In this document: positions 19,402 through 29,250 of the stretch, piece after piece | Layout of the letters: each line of letters starts with the position of its first letter | Numbering within the stretch: position 1 is the stretch's first letter | NCBI RefSeq assembly: GCF_900660715.1 | Contig: NZ_LR215047.1 | Coordinates: 186,001-250,000, forward strand | Length of the DNA: 64,000 nt | Direction of reading: 5' to 3' | Source: Metamycoplasma arthritidis | GTDB taxonomy: Bacteria; Bacillota_I; Bacilli_A; Mycoplasmatales; Metamycoplasmataceae | The notes under the pieces: generated by a model | The model's input: only the letters and a program-made list of their open reading frames with translations | Told to the model about the DNA's origin: nothing | The model's database searches: none | Translations under genes and position numbers: made by a program

Positions 19402-20949
19402 CTATCCTTTTGAGGAACGACTAGAGCGATACGCCGAAAGAGCGCCAATGATAATAATCAAACAAAGAATTGGAATAATAATGTAGTTATATAAGCGAAC
19501 ATGCACCGAATCTTTGATAAAATGAAAAATGATATTATAAGCCGTTAAAGAAGCAAAGATTAAAATGATAAATCGCAAAATTCCGTTATTAATTGCTTTA
19601 GCTTTTTCATTTTTTGTTTCTAGATAACTATAAATAGTATTAGCCACAACTGTAGCATTAGCAATTTTATTTTCAATTTGTGAGTTGCGATAAATGTATT
19701 GTTTAATGTCTTTAATTAACTCGCGGTTTAGATTTGCGGCATTTTCTAAATAGTTTTTGATAGTGCTACTGTAATAGTTTAGAGCGTTTCTAGTATTTTT
19801 AATGACATAAAAACCTTTAGTAATTAAACGATTATTGTTTTCGTTGCTAAAAATATCAATAAATGTTGCCATTGCGTGAATGTAATAAAAATAAGAAAGC
19901 GTTACTTTAAATAAATCATCAGCATTAGTGAAAAGCTCAACATTTGTATGTTCAGAACAAAGTGTTGCGTTCATTAAATCATAGTAAAAAATAAACCTTT
20001 TATTTTCATCAACAATTTTGTTATTACTAGCAGAATTTTTATTCTTATCAACTTTGCTATACTCTTCTCATTTTAAAATATTAGTAACATTTTCGTATTT
20101 TTTACTATCGTTTAATTGAGCTAAAAATGTATGTATATCTTCTTTAAAAATTTTGTTGCTCTTAGAAAGCGATAAACAAAGCTTGTCATTAATAGCTTCG
20201 GAATTAATTGTAAATAGTGAATAGTAATTTAGCATAATTTGCTCGCTAATTTTTTTCTTAAACATTTTTCTTTTGTCATTTCAATGATCAAGAAAAGATT
20301 GGATTAGTTTTTTTACTTTAATTAATTCATAACCATAGCCGTTATCTTGCGAGTTCTCTAACTTTAGCTTTTCTAGCAAGTCTTGTTTAAAGAAATTAAT
20401 TTTTGTTGCAGTGTCAAACTTGGAAAAAACATTTAAATTATCCCAGTGTTCTTCATTGCGATGGAAAATGTTTTTCTTCCGACCGGGCACTTCAAGTATA
20501 AAATAATCTTCATATAAATGTCTTAAATACTCATCATCATTGAAAAGTCTTAGTAAATTGTTTTCTATGCTAAAAATAATTGATCCGTTATTAAAAATTG
20601 AAATAAAAAACAAATTGCTTTTTAAGACATCCCCCTTTTGACTCGATTTTTCGCTTTCTTTGATGTAAATCCGGTAGATTTCATCCTCGAATCAGAAATT
20701 TTCATCAGGAAGTGTTAGCCTTGAAAACATTTTCACTTCCATACTATCGCCAGCTTGAAACTCTTTTAAAGTATGATGTAATTTGGCAATGTTTTTGGTA
20801 CTTTCTTTAGTGTTTAAATTAAGAGGATGGTGAAAGATCTTTCCAGTATTGCATGAAGCGAGTAAAAAAATGCTCACTTGATCAATGTCTTTAGTGACTT
20901 CAAAAAAGTCTTTTTTAAAATTAAGGAAATTATCGCTCAAATTTTTCAT
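19402..20949 (-). CDS. Unknown protein with a C-terminal membrane hairpin
   Basis: One 515-aa frame interrupted only by in-frame TGA (Trp) codons. The ATG at 20949 has an AGGAGC box upstream. There is no signal peptide: the first ~450 residues are soluble, charged and predicted mostly helical. Near the C-terminus two hydrophobic segments (ILRFIILIFASLTAYNIIFHF and YNYIIIPILCLIIIIGAL) form a likely membrane hairpin, ending in a Ser/Arg-rich tail. This suggests a tail-anchored cytosolic protein. I do not recognise the family. It stands alone on the minus strand, convergent with rpoC. Confidence 0.75.
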
Positions 20950-21419
20950 AAAATGCTCCTTAAAATAGTTATTAATTATTATAGTTTAATAAATTTGAAT
21001 ACGAAGGCAAAAGCTTTTGTTAAAAACTAAAATTGAAAAAACAACTAGTGGGCTCGTTTTTAATAAGGATTAATTTTAGTTGCATTCAAATCATTTTGAG
21101 CAATTAGTTTTTAATGAATTTAATAAAAAAGCGATATTTTATTCTTTTAGATAAAATTCAATATTGCAATTTACTTAGATAATTCTTACTTTATTTTTTT
21201 AATTTCGCTTATAAATTCATCTACATTTTTTTAATTTCTTATTTTTATTTACATTAATTGTTTTGAGTTATTTTCTTACTTCAAAATAGTTTTTGTAAAA
21301 TCTTTTAATTTTTAGATTTTAATGTAACTTTCATAATGAGAGTGCCTCTACAAAATACTTTTTTGGTTTTAGTCTTATCTATTGATTAATTATTTATAAT
21401 TTATTAAATTAACTTAATC
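20950..21419. other. AT-rich gap of 470 bp
   Basis: No credible gene on either strand. A TATAAT at 21395-21400, 20 bases before the TrmN6-like ATG, is the probable promoter of the next gene. The minus strand around 21190-21235 could be read as a short charged tail (EFISEIKKIK) and might be the worn end of a lost gene, but this is weak. Confidence 0.4.
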
Positions 21420-22211
21420 ATGAAAAAAAGTGTTGTAAAAAACAATTTAGGTTTTAGCGGTAATCTCTTTGTTTATCAGGATAAAGAGATGTTTAATTAT
21501 TCGGTTGATACAATTTTGTTAGGTAATTTTATTGCCATTAATCGCAATGTTTCTAATATTTTAGAAGTTGGTACAAATAATGGAGCTTTGGCAATCTTTG
21601 TTGCTTCAAGAAATCCCAAAATCACCATTGACGCAGTCGAAATTCAACATGATGCTATCGAAATTGCCAATGAAAATGTTAAAATGAACGGTCTTGATAA
21701 ACAAATTAGAGTCATTGAAGGTGATTTTAAAAAATATGCCAAAGATTACGCTTATCGTTGCGGCAATCAAATGGCTAAGAAATATTCATCAATTATTGCT
21801 AACCCGCCATATTATAATGAAAATTACAACCAAACCAAAACATCCGGTACCATGGCGCAAAAATTAGCAACTCATGAAATTAATTTAACTTTAGAAGAAC
21901 TGATTTCATCAGCTAGCAAAATCATTGAGCAAAAAGGCTATTTAACAATGGTTATGCCAATGGCAAGATATGTTGATTTAATTTGTGCACTAAGAAAATA
22001 TAATTTTGAGCCTAAACGTGTGCAAATTGTTTATACTAGAGTGAATAGCTTGCCCAAATTTTGTTTAGTTGAGAGCCGTTTTAACTCAGGATGAGGCACA
22101 TTTTTTCATAAAAATATTTATTTACACAATGATGATCGCTCTGACCATAGTTATCGTGACGAAGTTAAAGAATTATATAGTCCAATTAAGTCTAAAATTA
22201 AAGGAGAATAG
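21420..22211 (+). CDS. TrmN6-like tRNA (adenine-N6) methyltransferase
   Basis: 263 aa. A Rossmann methyltransferase with the SAM motif ILEVGTNNGALAIF (residues ~45-58), the acidic motif IDAVEIQHDAIEIA, and the N6-adenine catalytic motif IIANPPYYNE (~126-135). The family (YfiC/TrmN6) methylates A37 of tRNA-Val or acts on related RNA substrates. An in-frame TGA near residue 225 is Trp, and the protein continues to the TAG at 22209. metG starts 3 bases after the stop, so the two genes form an operon. Confidence 0.85.
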
Positions 22212-22213
22212 CA

Positions 22214-23767
22214 ATGGAAACAAAAAAAACATTTTATATTAGCACACCAATTTACTATCCAAGCGGCAAGCTTCATATTGGTCATTTACTGACGACAACT
22301 TTGGCATGGGTTTATCGTAATTTTAAACGTAATGAAGGTTATGATACTTTTTTTGTAACAGGCATTGATGAACACGGCCAAAAAATCGCTCAAAAAGCTA
22401 AACTTGCAAATTTGAGCGACCAAGCATATGCTGATGAGCAAGCGAAGATTTTTCTTGAATTATGAGACGATCTAAAAATTGATTATGACTTTTTTTCGCG
22501 GACAACTTCTCCTAAACATGAAGTCATTGTTAAAAAAGTATTTGATGCTTTACTTAAAAAGGGCTTTATTTATAAAGGAAAATACGAAGGGCTATATTCT
22601 GTTGAAGATGAAGAGTTTTTAACTAAATCCCAAGCATTTTTAATAAACGGTGAGTACTATCATCCTACTTCGAAGCACAAACTAAATGTAGTTAGTGAAG
22701 AGAGCTATTTTTTCAAAATGTCAAGTTTTGGTCCTTGAATTAAAGACTATTTTGAAAATAATCCTGATTTTGTAAGCTCAAAAGCAACGATCAACGAAAT
22801 GCTTAATAATTTTATTAATCCAGGTCTTGAAGATCTTTCTGTTACAAGAGTTTCATTTGACTGAGGCATTAAACTAGACCAATATCAAGACAAAAAAACC
22901 CATGTTATTTATGTTTGACTTGATGCTTTATTTAATTATTTAACAGCGCTCAATTTTTGAGAAGAAGATGATGAAAATTATCAAAAATTCTGAGTTAATG
23001 GCACAGAGCGAGTGCACATTTTAGGTAAAGAAATTAGTCGCTTCCATTGCATTTATTGACCAATTTTTTTACAAGCCTTAGATCTTAAGCTACCAACAAA
23101 AGAAATAGTACACTCATGAATTGTGACGCCAGAAGGCAAGATGTCAAAATCAAAGGGCAATGTCATTGATCCTCTTCCTCTTGTTAAAAAATACGGCATT
23201 GAAGAAGTGAAGTATTTCTTTAGCTCGCAAGTGAACATTGATAGTGACTTTGCTTTTAGTGAGAGTTTACTTATTAATGTTCTAAATGCTGATTTGGCCA
23301 ATAACTTCGGTAATCTAGTTAATCGCACAATTAAAATGGTTAACCAATCTTTTAAAGAAGGCACTACTTATCAAGAAAAAGATCTCTTGGCATTGGATAA
23401 AGAACTTTACTTAAAAATTGAACAACTATATCAATCTTATTGCGAACATTTTAATAATTTTTATGCTGATAAGGCCTTAAAGAAGGCAGTTGAATTAAGT
23501 AGTTTTTTAAACGAATACATTGATCGTAACGAGCCATGAAAATTAAAAGATAATCTAGAAAGATTAAATGTTGTCTTAAACACACTACTAAACGGAATTT
23601 ACGTAGTTAATTACATGCTAAGCGTTGCTTTTCCAATCAAAAGCGCCCGAATAAATCAATTTTTATGTCAAACAAAATTGTCTAAAGGTTTAATTTTTAA
23701 TTTTAATAAGTTTGATTATAAAGAAGTATTTGTTGATAACATTGTATTTCCAAGAATTAATAAGTAA
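22214..23767 (+). CDS. metG: Methionyl-tRNA synthetase
   Basis: 517 aa, the length of the short MetRS that lacks the C-terminal tRNA-binding domain. Signature motifs: YYPSGKLHIGHLL near residue 15 (HIGH) and KMSKSKGNVIDP at ~309-320 (KMSKS), plus FFVTGIDEHGQKIA and SWGIKLDQYQDK-type segments read with TGA as Trp. It charges both initiator and elongator Met tRNAs; the two tRNA genes are also in this window (61697 and 61979). AAAGGAGAA precedes the ATG, overlapping the previous stop region. Confidence 0.96.
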
Positions 23768-23803
23768 TAACTAAGTCTTTAAAAATAATATCTTTTCATT
23801 TTA

Positions 23804-23836
23804 AAAAATACAGTTCGCTTCAAAACTGTATTTTTA
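23804..23836 (+). terminator. Terminator after metG
   Basis: AAAAATACAGTT and AACTGTATTTTT form a 12-bp stem with a short loop and a T tail. It is nearly symmetric and may also end the convergent lipoprotein gene at 23903. Confidence 0.8.
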
Positions 23837-23902
23837 TTTATCAAAAGGCAATATGAATAATTAAGATTTAAACTTATTTTAGAATTTATTTGATTTGAAT
23901 TC

Positions 23903-24724
23903 TTATTGAGAAATATTGTTTATTTTATGACTGTCTATTTCTTTTTGTGGTTTTAAGAAATTAGAAATTTCTTCTTTCAAATACGAAATTTTCTTTAGAT
24001 CGCTTTTTATTTCTTCATCTATGCTACTATCTTGAATAGCTTCGGCGGCTTTGGCAAGTTCTTCATATTGTTTTGTCAATATTTCTAAACTTACAAGGAT
24101 TCTTTTTAAATTTTCAATTTCCGATTGGTTGTATAGATCAACAACCAGGACTTCGGTTTGTAGTTCATTTAAAACTTTTTGGGCAGCTACTAAAAGTTTT
24201 TCAAATTGACTTTTAGCTTTTTCTTTTTGCTCTTCATAAACTTTTTTGGCGGCTTTTATAATCTCTCAACTAGCACTAATTTTAATTTTAAAAACAGTAA
24301 CTTTCCCTGCTAATTCATCAAATTTTTTCCAAGCTTTTGTGTATTTTGTTTTTTCGATTGCCTCTTCTATTAGTAGAATTTTACTTTTTAAGTCATTTAG
24401 ATCTTGAAATAGTTTTTCATAGTCATTAGTTAAGGAAATTCATATTTTAATTAATGTTTTGATATCTTTATCTTTGTTAATTCCTTTAAATGTTGTTTCA
24501 AGATCATCAAACTTTTGATTTAAAGCATTTAGAGTTTCATTGGCATCTATTAATTCTTTATCTATTTTATTTTCACTAGCTTGTTTTTCTTTACTATCTT
24601 GTTGGTCTTTTTTATTAGGTATTATAAAATTTTCGCAAGCAATCGTTACTATTCCTGTTGTAGATACTACCGTTCCTAATGCCACCGTTATTAATAGATT
24701 AAGAGAATTTTTTGATTTTTTCAT
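23903..24724 (-). CDS. Surface lipoprotein, coiled-coil type
   Basis: 273 aa, read through TGA (Trp) codons to the TAA at 23903. The N-terminus is a lipoprotein signal (MKKSKNSLN..., lipobox IVTIAC, Cys30), so the mature protein should be lipid-anchored on the outer face of the membrane. The rest is Lys/Glu/Leu-rich and largely coiled coil (LNDLKSKILLIEEAIEKTKY and similar). It is the most downstream member of the minus-strand array. Unlike seven of its neighbours it has no T-tract promoter, so it may be expressed constitutively. Function unknown; adhesin or coat antigen is a guess. Confidence 0.85.
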
Positions 24725-24881
24725 TTATATATAATGTTCTTTCGTTTAATTTATTCTTTCAAATAAGCATTAATTTTAAATTATTTTTCAACTAAAAAAT
24801 AAATCTTATTTAAAAATTTTGCTTGATAATTAATCATTTATTTAAGCGAAAAAATGTATAAAATAATAAATTTAAATAATT

Positions 24882-24906
24882 AAAAAAGCGACTTAATGGC
24901 CGCTTT
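24882..24906 (-). terminator. Terminator of the lipoprotein gene at 24920
   Basis: On the minus strand AAAGCGGC and GTCGCTTTTTT pair around a CATTAA loop and end in Ts, 14 bases beyond the stop codon. Confidence 0.75.
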
Positions 24907-24919
24907 AATAGATTTATTT

Positions 24920-25762
24920 TTATTGTTTTAAAATTTCTTTAACTTTTTTCTCTAATTCTTTTAATTTAGTTTCCAAATCTTTAAATCCTTTTTCAAGGGT
25001 TTTAAGATAAAACTTGCCTTCAATTTCTTTTAAAGCATCTTCAGCCTTTTTTAATTCCTCTTTAATCTCATTTAAAGTTTTTTTGGCCAAAGCTTTATCA
25101 GCTTTTGTTTTTGGATCATCTATAATTTTTGTAAGATCTTCATGTTTTTTTGTAATCTCTTTTTTAAGTTTATTTAATTCTAATAATCTTTCTTCAGGAG
25201 TTTGTTTAGCAAGTTCTTCTGCTTTTTTCTCTAATTCTTTTAATTTAGATTCCAAATCTTTAAATCCTTTTTCAAGGGTTTTAAGATAAAACTTGCCTTC
25301 AATTTCTTTTAAAGCATCTTCTACTTTTTTGAGTTCTTCTTGAACTTCTAATAAAGTTTTTTTAGCCAAAGCTTTATCAGTTTTTGTTTTTGGATCATCT
25401 ATAATTTTTGTAAGATCTTCATGTTTTTTTGTAATCTCTTTTTTAAGTTTATTTAATTCTAATAATCTTTCTTCAGGAGATTTTTTGGGCTCTTCTTTAG
25501 GCTCATCTTTTGGATTTTGCTTAGGATCTTCCTTCTTAGGATCCTCTTTTTTAGGTTCATCCTTTTTAGGATCTTCTTTTTTGAGCTCGTCTTTCTTTGG
25601 CTCTTCTTTTTTTGGATCCTCTTTTTTAGGTTCATCCTTTTTAGGTTCTTCTGGTTTTTTATTAGTATTATCGCAAGCCGCAGCTACGACTGAAGTTGTG
25701 AATAAAGAAAGGCTTCCAACACTAGCTAATAATAGGCTAAGTGCTTTTTTTGACTTTTTCAT
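24920..25762 (-). CDS. Surface lipoprotein with Lys/Pro tether and two coiled-coil modules
   Basis: 280 aa. A signal peptide ends at lipobox VVAAAC (Cys30). Next comes a ~65-residue tether of EEPKKDEPKKEDPKK-type repeats, then two copies of a ~95-residue module that starts SPEERLLELNKLKKE or TPEERLLELNKLKKE and ends in FKDLE(S/T)KLKELEKK. The copies are near-identical, also at DNA level, so module number could change by recombination. The layout recalls modular mycoplasma surface antigens such as the M. hominis Vaa adhesin. That is an analogy, not a shown homology. Confidence 0.88.
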   Translation of the reverse strand: MKKSKKALSLLLASVGSLSLFTTSVVAAACDNTNKKPEEPKKDEPKKEDPKKEEPKKDELKKEDPKKDEPKKEDPKKEDPKQNPKDEPKEEPKKSPEERLLELNKLKKEITKKHEDLTKIIDDPKTKTDKALAKKTLLEVQEELKKVEDALKEIEGKFYLKTLEKGFKDLESKLKELEKKAEELAKQTPEERLLELNKLKKEITKKHEDLTKIIDDPKTKADKALAKKTLNEIKEELKKAEDALKEIEGKFYLKTLEKGFKDLETKLKELEKKVKEILKQ

Positions 25763-25822
25763 TATTATGTAAAATTCCTTTTCTAATTAATTAGTTTTTT
25801 ATTAATAAATATTTATCCTTAA

Positions 25823-25883
25823 GTTACTTTATTAAAAATCAAGTAACGTATGCAATTCTACAAAAAAAAAAAAAAACTCGAAA
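25823..25883 (-). promoter_or_regulatory. T-tract promoter and 5' hairpin of the 24920 lipoprotein gene
   Basis: Reading the minus strand: TTTCGA (possible -35), G, T15 (25862-25876), G, then -10 TAGAAT (25855-25860). At the expected start of the mRNA comes the hairpin GTTACTT/AAGTAAC (25823-25847, 11-base loop). The -35/-10 spacer would be 17 bp with this tract length. The rest of the 370-bp gap upstream is a duplicated segment (see 28144-28220) and the terminator of the next gene. Confidence 0.7.
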
Positions 25884-26090
25884 TTTCGTTAAAGGAGTTA
25901 AAAATATCCATTTTAATTTGACTAAATAGTGATTTTTTTTTGAAATTTAATGAATCTTTTTTAAAAATAAACAATAGTTTAAAACTTTAAAGTCTAATTT
26001 CGAAATATTTTTGTTGTTTAAAAAAGAACCAATTTTTTGGTCTACCTTAAACGTAGCATAAAATATAGTATAAAAATGTTATAAGCAAAA

Positions 26091-26124
26091 ATAAAAGCCC
26101 TCAAAAAAATGAGAACTTTTATTT
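26091..26124 (-). terminator. Terminator of the lipoprotein gene at 26133
   Basis: Minus strand: AAAAGTTCTCA, a T-rich loop, TGAGGGCTTTT, then TATTTT. An almost identical hairpin ends the gene at 28373 (28251-28287), in line with cassette duplication. Confidence 0.7.
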
Positions 26125-26132
26125 AATGTTAA

Positions 26133-26933
26133 CTATTTTGAAGCTTCTTCAGCTTTCTTTTCTAATTTTTTTAACTCAGTTACTAGTTCGTTAAATCCGT
26201 CTTTAAGTGATTTAAAGTAAAACTTATCTCCGATTTCTTTTAAAGCATCTTCAGCCTTTTTTAATTCTTCTTTAATCTCATTTAAAGTTTTTTTGGCTTT
26301 TTCTTTATCGCTACTATTATCGTCTAAAGTTTTTTCAAACTCTTTTTGTTTCTTTGCAATCTCTTTTTTAAGATCATTTAGTTCCAATAGTCTTTTTTCT
26401 TTAAGAATGCTTTCTACTTTCTTTTCTAATTCTTTTAGGCTAGAAATTAATTTGTTAAATCCATCCTTAAGAGTTTTAAGATAAGATTTGCTTTCAATTT
26501 CTTTTAAAGCATCTTCAGCTTTTTTTAGTTCTTCTTTAACTTCTGACAATATTTTTGTAGCTAGTTCTTTACTAATATCGCTTTTTATGGTTTTTTCAAG
26601 TTCTACTTGTTTCTTTGCAATCTCTTTTTTTAGGATGTTTAGCTCTAGTAATCTTTCTTCAGGAGATTTTTTGGGCTCTTCTTTAGGCTCATCTTTTGGA
26701 TTTTGCTTAGGATCTTCCTTCTTAGGATCCTCTTTTTTAGGTTCATCCTTTTTAGGATCTTCTTTTTTGGGCTCGTCTTTCTTTGGTTCTTCCTTCTTAG
26801 GATCCTCTTTTTTAGGTTCTTCTAGTTTTTTATTAGTATTATCGCAAGCCGCAGCTACGACTGAAGTTGCGAATAAAGAAAGACTTCCAAGACTAGCTAA
26901 TAATAGGCTAAGTGCTTTTTTAGACTTTTTCAT
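26133..26933 (-). CDS. Surface lipoprotein with Lys/Pro tether and two coiled-coil modules
   Basis: 266 aa. The signal peptide and tether match the 24920 gene with only small changes (lipobox VVAAAC, Cys30). The body has two modules: one after SPEERLLELNILKKE and one after KEKRLLELNDLKKE, each ending in an LKKLEKK or LKELEKK heptad run. The second module is closer to that of the 28373 gene than to the 24920 gene. All Lys and Glu codons sit in A-rich tracts. Predicted to be exported and lipid-anchored; function unknown. Confidence 0.88.
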   Translation of the reverse strand: MKKSKKALSLLLASLGSLSLFATSVVAAACDNTNKKLEEPKKEDPKKEEPKKDEPKKEDPKKDEPKKEDPKKEDPKQNPKDEPKEEPKKSPEERLLELNILKKEIAKKQVELEKTIKSDISKELATKILSEVKEELKKAEDALKEIESKSYLKTLKDGFNKLISSLKELEKKVESILKEKRLLELNDLKKEIAKKQKEFEKTLDDNSSDKEKAKKTLNEIKEELKKAEDALKEIGDKFYFKSLKDGFNELVTELKKLEKKAEEASK

Positions 26934-26993
26934 TATTATTTGAATTTCCTTTTCTAATTAATTAGTTTTTTATTAATAAATATTTATCCTTTA

Positions 26994-27053
26994 GTTACTT
27001 TATTAAAAATTAAGTAACGTAGCCTATTCTACAAAAAAAAAAAAAAACATCAA
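26994..27053 (-). promoter_or_regulatory. T-tract promoter and 5' hairpin of the 26133 lipoprotein gene
   Basis: Minus strand: TTTGATG, T14 (27033-27046), G, -10 TAGAAT (27026-27031), then the hairpin GTTACTT/AAGTAAC at 26994-27018. With TTGATG as -35 the spacer is 15 bp. Upstream, 27047-27265 is a ~220-bp segment repeated at 29307-29520; it contains no gene. Confidence 0.7.
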
Positions 27054-27314
27054 ATTTAGATAAACAATGTTTAAATTAACAATAAAAATATCCACAATGG
27101 TGAATTTTATGGATACAAATTAGTAAATCTTTATAGATTTAAATATGCTTAAAATTTTAATAATTTTCAGATTTTTAAATGAATATATAAGAAATATATT
27201 GATAAGGATTCACTCATATAATCATTTCCTGGCTAAATTTTTTATTTAAAAAATAGCCTTTTATTTACTAAAAAAATTATTTTTTCGATTAATAAATTTG
27301 TTTGATGATAAATA

Positions 27315-27362
27315 AAAATATTCCCGATTATTAGTTTTAGTCTAATGACCGGGAATATTTTT
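27315..27362 (-). terminator. Long hairpin terminator between lipoprotein genes
   Basis: AAATATTCCCG pairs with CGGGAATATTT and has T runs on both sides, so it could work in both directions. It lies 84 bases past the stop of the 27446 gene. Confidence 0.75.
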
Positions 27363-27445
27363 AATATTGCCTAGTTTTTAATATTTACTTTTATATGTAA
27401 ATTTTTATTTCTTTTTATTATTTATAAGTTTTATTTTACAAATTC

Positions 27446-28030
27446 CTAATTGCTATTTTTGCTTGTTTCTCCAGAACTGTGCAATTCATCTTCTCATTCA
27501 GGTTGACCTTTTGGAACGTGAGGATTTTGTTTTTCTTCTTTAGGAGTGGCATTTTCATCAGGCTGACCGAATTTATGCAATTCATCTTCTCATTCAGGTT
27601 GACCTTTTGGAACGTGAGGATTTTGTTTTTCTTCTTTAGGAGTGGCATTTTCATCAGGCTGACCGAATTTATGCAATTCATCTTCTCATTCAGGTTGACC
27701 TTTTGGAACGTGAGGATTTTGTTTTTCTTCTTTAGGAGTGGCATTTTCATCAGGCTGACCGAATTTATGCAATTCATCTTCTCATTCAGGTTGACCTTTT
27801 GGAACGTGAGGATTTTGTTTTTCTTCTTTAGGAGTCGTACCTTCATCAGGTTTATTAGAATCCTTAGTATTCGGTTTCTTTGAATCTTCTTTCTTTTGGC
27901 CGTCTTTTTTAGGTTCTTCTAGTTTTTTATCAGTATTATCGCAAGCCGCAGCTACGATTGAAGTCGCAAATAAAGAAATGCTTCCAACACCAGCTAATAA
28001 TAAGCTAAGTGCTTTTTTAGACTTTTTCAT
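27446..28030 (-). CDS. Surface lipoprotein with 32-residue tandem repeats
   Basis: 194 aa, running through four TGA (Trp) codons, one per repeat, to the TAG at 27446. The signal peptide matches its neighbours (lipobox IVAAAC, Cys30) and a short Lys/Asp tether follows. The body is built of a 32-residue unit (TPKEEKQNPHVPKGQPEWED, then ELHKFGQPDENA) present about four times, the first and last copies partial. No coiled-coil module remains. By position it is the duplicated counterpart of the 24920 gene, with the module part replaced by short repeats. Expected on the cell surface; length likely variable. Confidence 0.88.
27480..27850 (-). repeat. 96-bp tandem repeat (VNTR), about four copies
   Basis: The block beginning ATGCAATTCATCTTCTCATT (plus strand) recurs at 27575, 27671 and 27767, exactly 96 bp apart. 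A first partial copy begins at 27480. The copies look identical in their shared parts. 96 is a multiple of 3, so copy-number changes keep the reading frame. Confidence 0.95.
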
Positions 28031-28091
28031 TATTATGTAAAATTCCTTTTCTAATTAATTAGTTTTTTATTAATAAATATTTATCCTTAAA

Positions 28092-28154
28092 GTTACTTTG
28101 TTAAAAATTAAGTAACGTAGGCAATTCTACAAAAAAAAAAAAACTCACAATTTC
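28092..28154 (-). promoter_or_regulatory. T-tract promoter and 5' hairpin of the VNTR lipoprotein gene
   Basis: Minus strand: TTGTGAG, T13 (28131-28143), G, -10 TAGAAT (28124-28129), then the hairpin GTTACTT/AAGTAAC at 28092-28116. The spacer from TTGTGA is 15 bp. The flank 28144-28220 repeats 25877-25945. Confidence 0.7.
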
Positions 28155-28250
28155 GTTAAAGGAGTTAAAAATATCCATTTTAATTTGACCAAATGGTGAT
28201 TTTTTTCTGAAATTTAATTAGCATTTAGTAATAAAAAATAATCATAAGCA

Positions 28251-28287
28251 AAAATAAAAGCCCTCAAAAAATTGAGAACCTTTATTT
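28251..28287 (-). terminator. Terminator of the lipoprotein gene at 28373
   Basis: Minus strand: AAAGGTTCTCAA, short loop, TTGAGGGCTTTT, then TATTTTT. It is a near copy of 26091-26124. Between it and the stop codon lie ~85 AT-rich bases with nothing recognisable. Confidence 0.65.
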
Positions 28288-28372
28288 AATGTTAATTAAT
28301 CTCAACATCGCACTTAAAATTGCGACTTTTGAAATGAATTATTAATTGCAACTTTAAATTAATTGATTTAAA

Positions 28373-29188
28373 CTATTTTGAAGCTTCTTCGGCTTTCTTT
28401 TCTAATTCTTTTAGATCAGAAACCAATTTTTCAAATCCGTCTTTAAGCGATCTAAAGTGAAATTTGTTTCCAATTTCTTTTAGAGCATCTTCAGCTTTTT
28501 TTAATTCCTCTTTAATTTTTGGCAATGCTTTTTTAGCTTCTTCTTTATCAATGTTGTTATCGGCTTTTATGGTTTTTTTAATTTCTTCTTGTTTCTTTGC
28601 AATCTCTTTTTTAAGATCATTTAGTTCTAATAGTCTTTTTTCTTGAAGAATGTTTTCCAATTTTTTTAGTTCAGAAACCAATTTTTCAAATCCGTCTTTA
28701 AGCGATCTAAAGTGAAATTTGTTTCCAATCTCTTTTAGAGCATCTTCAGCTTTTTTAAACTCTTCTTTAACATCTTCTAAAATTTTCTTAGTCAATTCTT
28801 TACTAATTCCATTTTTTATGGTTTTTTCGAATTCTGCTCGTTTTTTTGTGATCTCTTTTTTTAGACTGTTTAGCTCTAGTAATCTTTCTTCAGGAGATTT
28901 TTTGGGTTCTTCTTTAGGTTTATCTTTTGGATCTTGTTTAGGATCTTCCTTCTTAGGCTTTTCTTTTTTAGGTTCATCCTTTTTGGGTTCTTCTTTAGGT
29001 TTATCTTTTGGATCTTGTTTAGGATCTTCCTTCTTAGGCTCTTCTTTTTTAGGTTCCTCAGGCTTTTTTGGCTCCTCAGGTTTTTTATTAGTATTATCGC
29101 AAGCCGCAGCTACGACTGAAGTTGCGAATAAAGAAAGACTTCCAACACTAGCTAATAATAGGCTAAGTGCTTTTTTAGACTTTTTCAT
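28373..29188 (-). CDS. Surface lipoprotein with Lys/Pro tether and two coiled-coil modules
   Basis: 271 aa. Lipobox VVAAAC (Cys30); the tether has a duplicated DPKQDPKDKPKEEPKK block; two modules follow (SPEERLLELNSLKKE and EKRLLELNDLKKE), both containing ALKEIGNKFHFRSLKDGFEK. The C-terminal LKELEKKAEEASK matches the 26133 gene, of which this is the duplicated counterpart. The two FHFRSLKDGFEK blocks are identical at DNA level over ~40 bases, so the modules have been duplicated or homogenised recently. Confidence 0.88.
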   Translation of the reverse strand: MKKSKKALSLLLASVGSLSLFATSVVAAACDNTNKKPEEPKKPEEPKKEEPKKEDPKQDPKDKPKEEPKKDEPKKEKPKKEDPKQDPKDKPKEEPKKSPEERLLELNSLKKEITKKRAEFEKTIKNGISKELTKKILEDVKEEFKKAEDALKEIGNKFHFRSLKDGFEKLVSELKKLENILQEKRLLELNDLKKEIAKKQEEIKKTIKADNNIDKEEAKKALPKIKEELKKAEDALKEIGNKFHFRSLKDGFEKLVSDLKELEKKAEEASK

Positions 29189-29250
29189 TATTATTCAAAA
29201 ATTCCTTTTCTAATTAATTAGTTTTTTTATTAATAAATATTTATTTCGGA

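Noticed and set aside
27480-27850. CRISPR array
   Set aside because: The repeats are directly adjacent 96-bp units without unique spacers and are protein-coding; no cas genes are near.
27436-27883. Repeat-built open frames in the other frames of the VNTR
   Set aside because: The unit is a multiple of three, so every frame without a stop stays open. Only the frame joined to the signal peptide is credible.
25485-29213. Plus-strand Ser/Gly/Phe-rich open frames opposite the lipoprotein genes
   Set aside because: They are the mirror of Lys/Glu/Pro-rich coding sequence, and their periodicity follows the real minus-strand genes.
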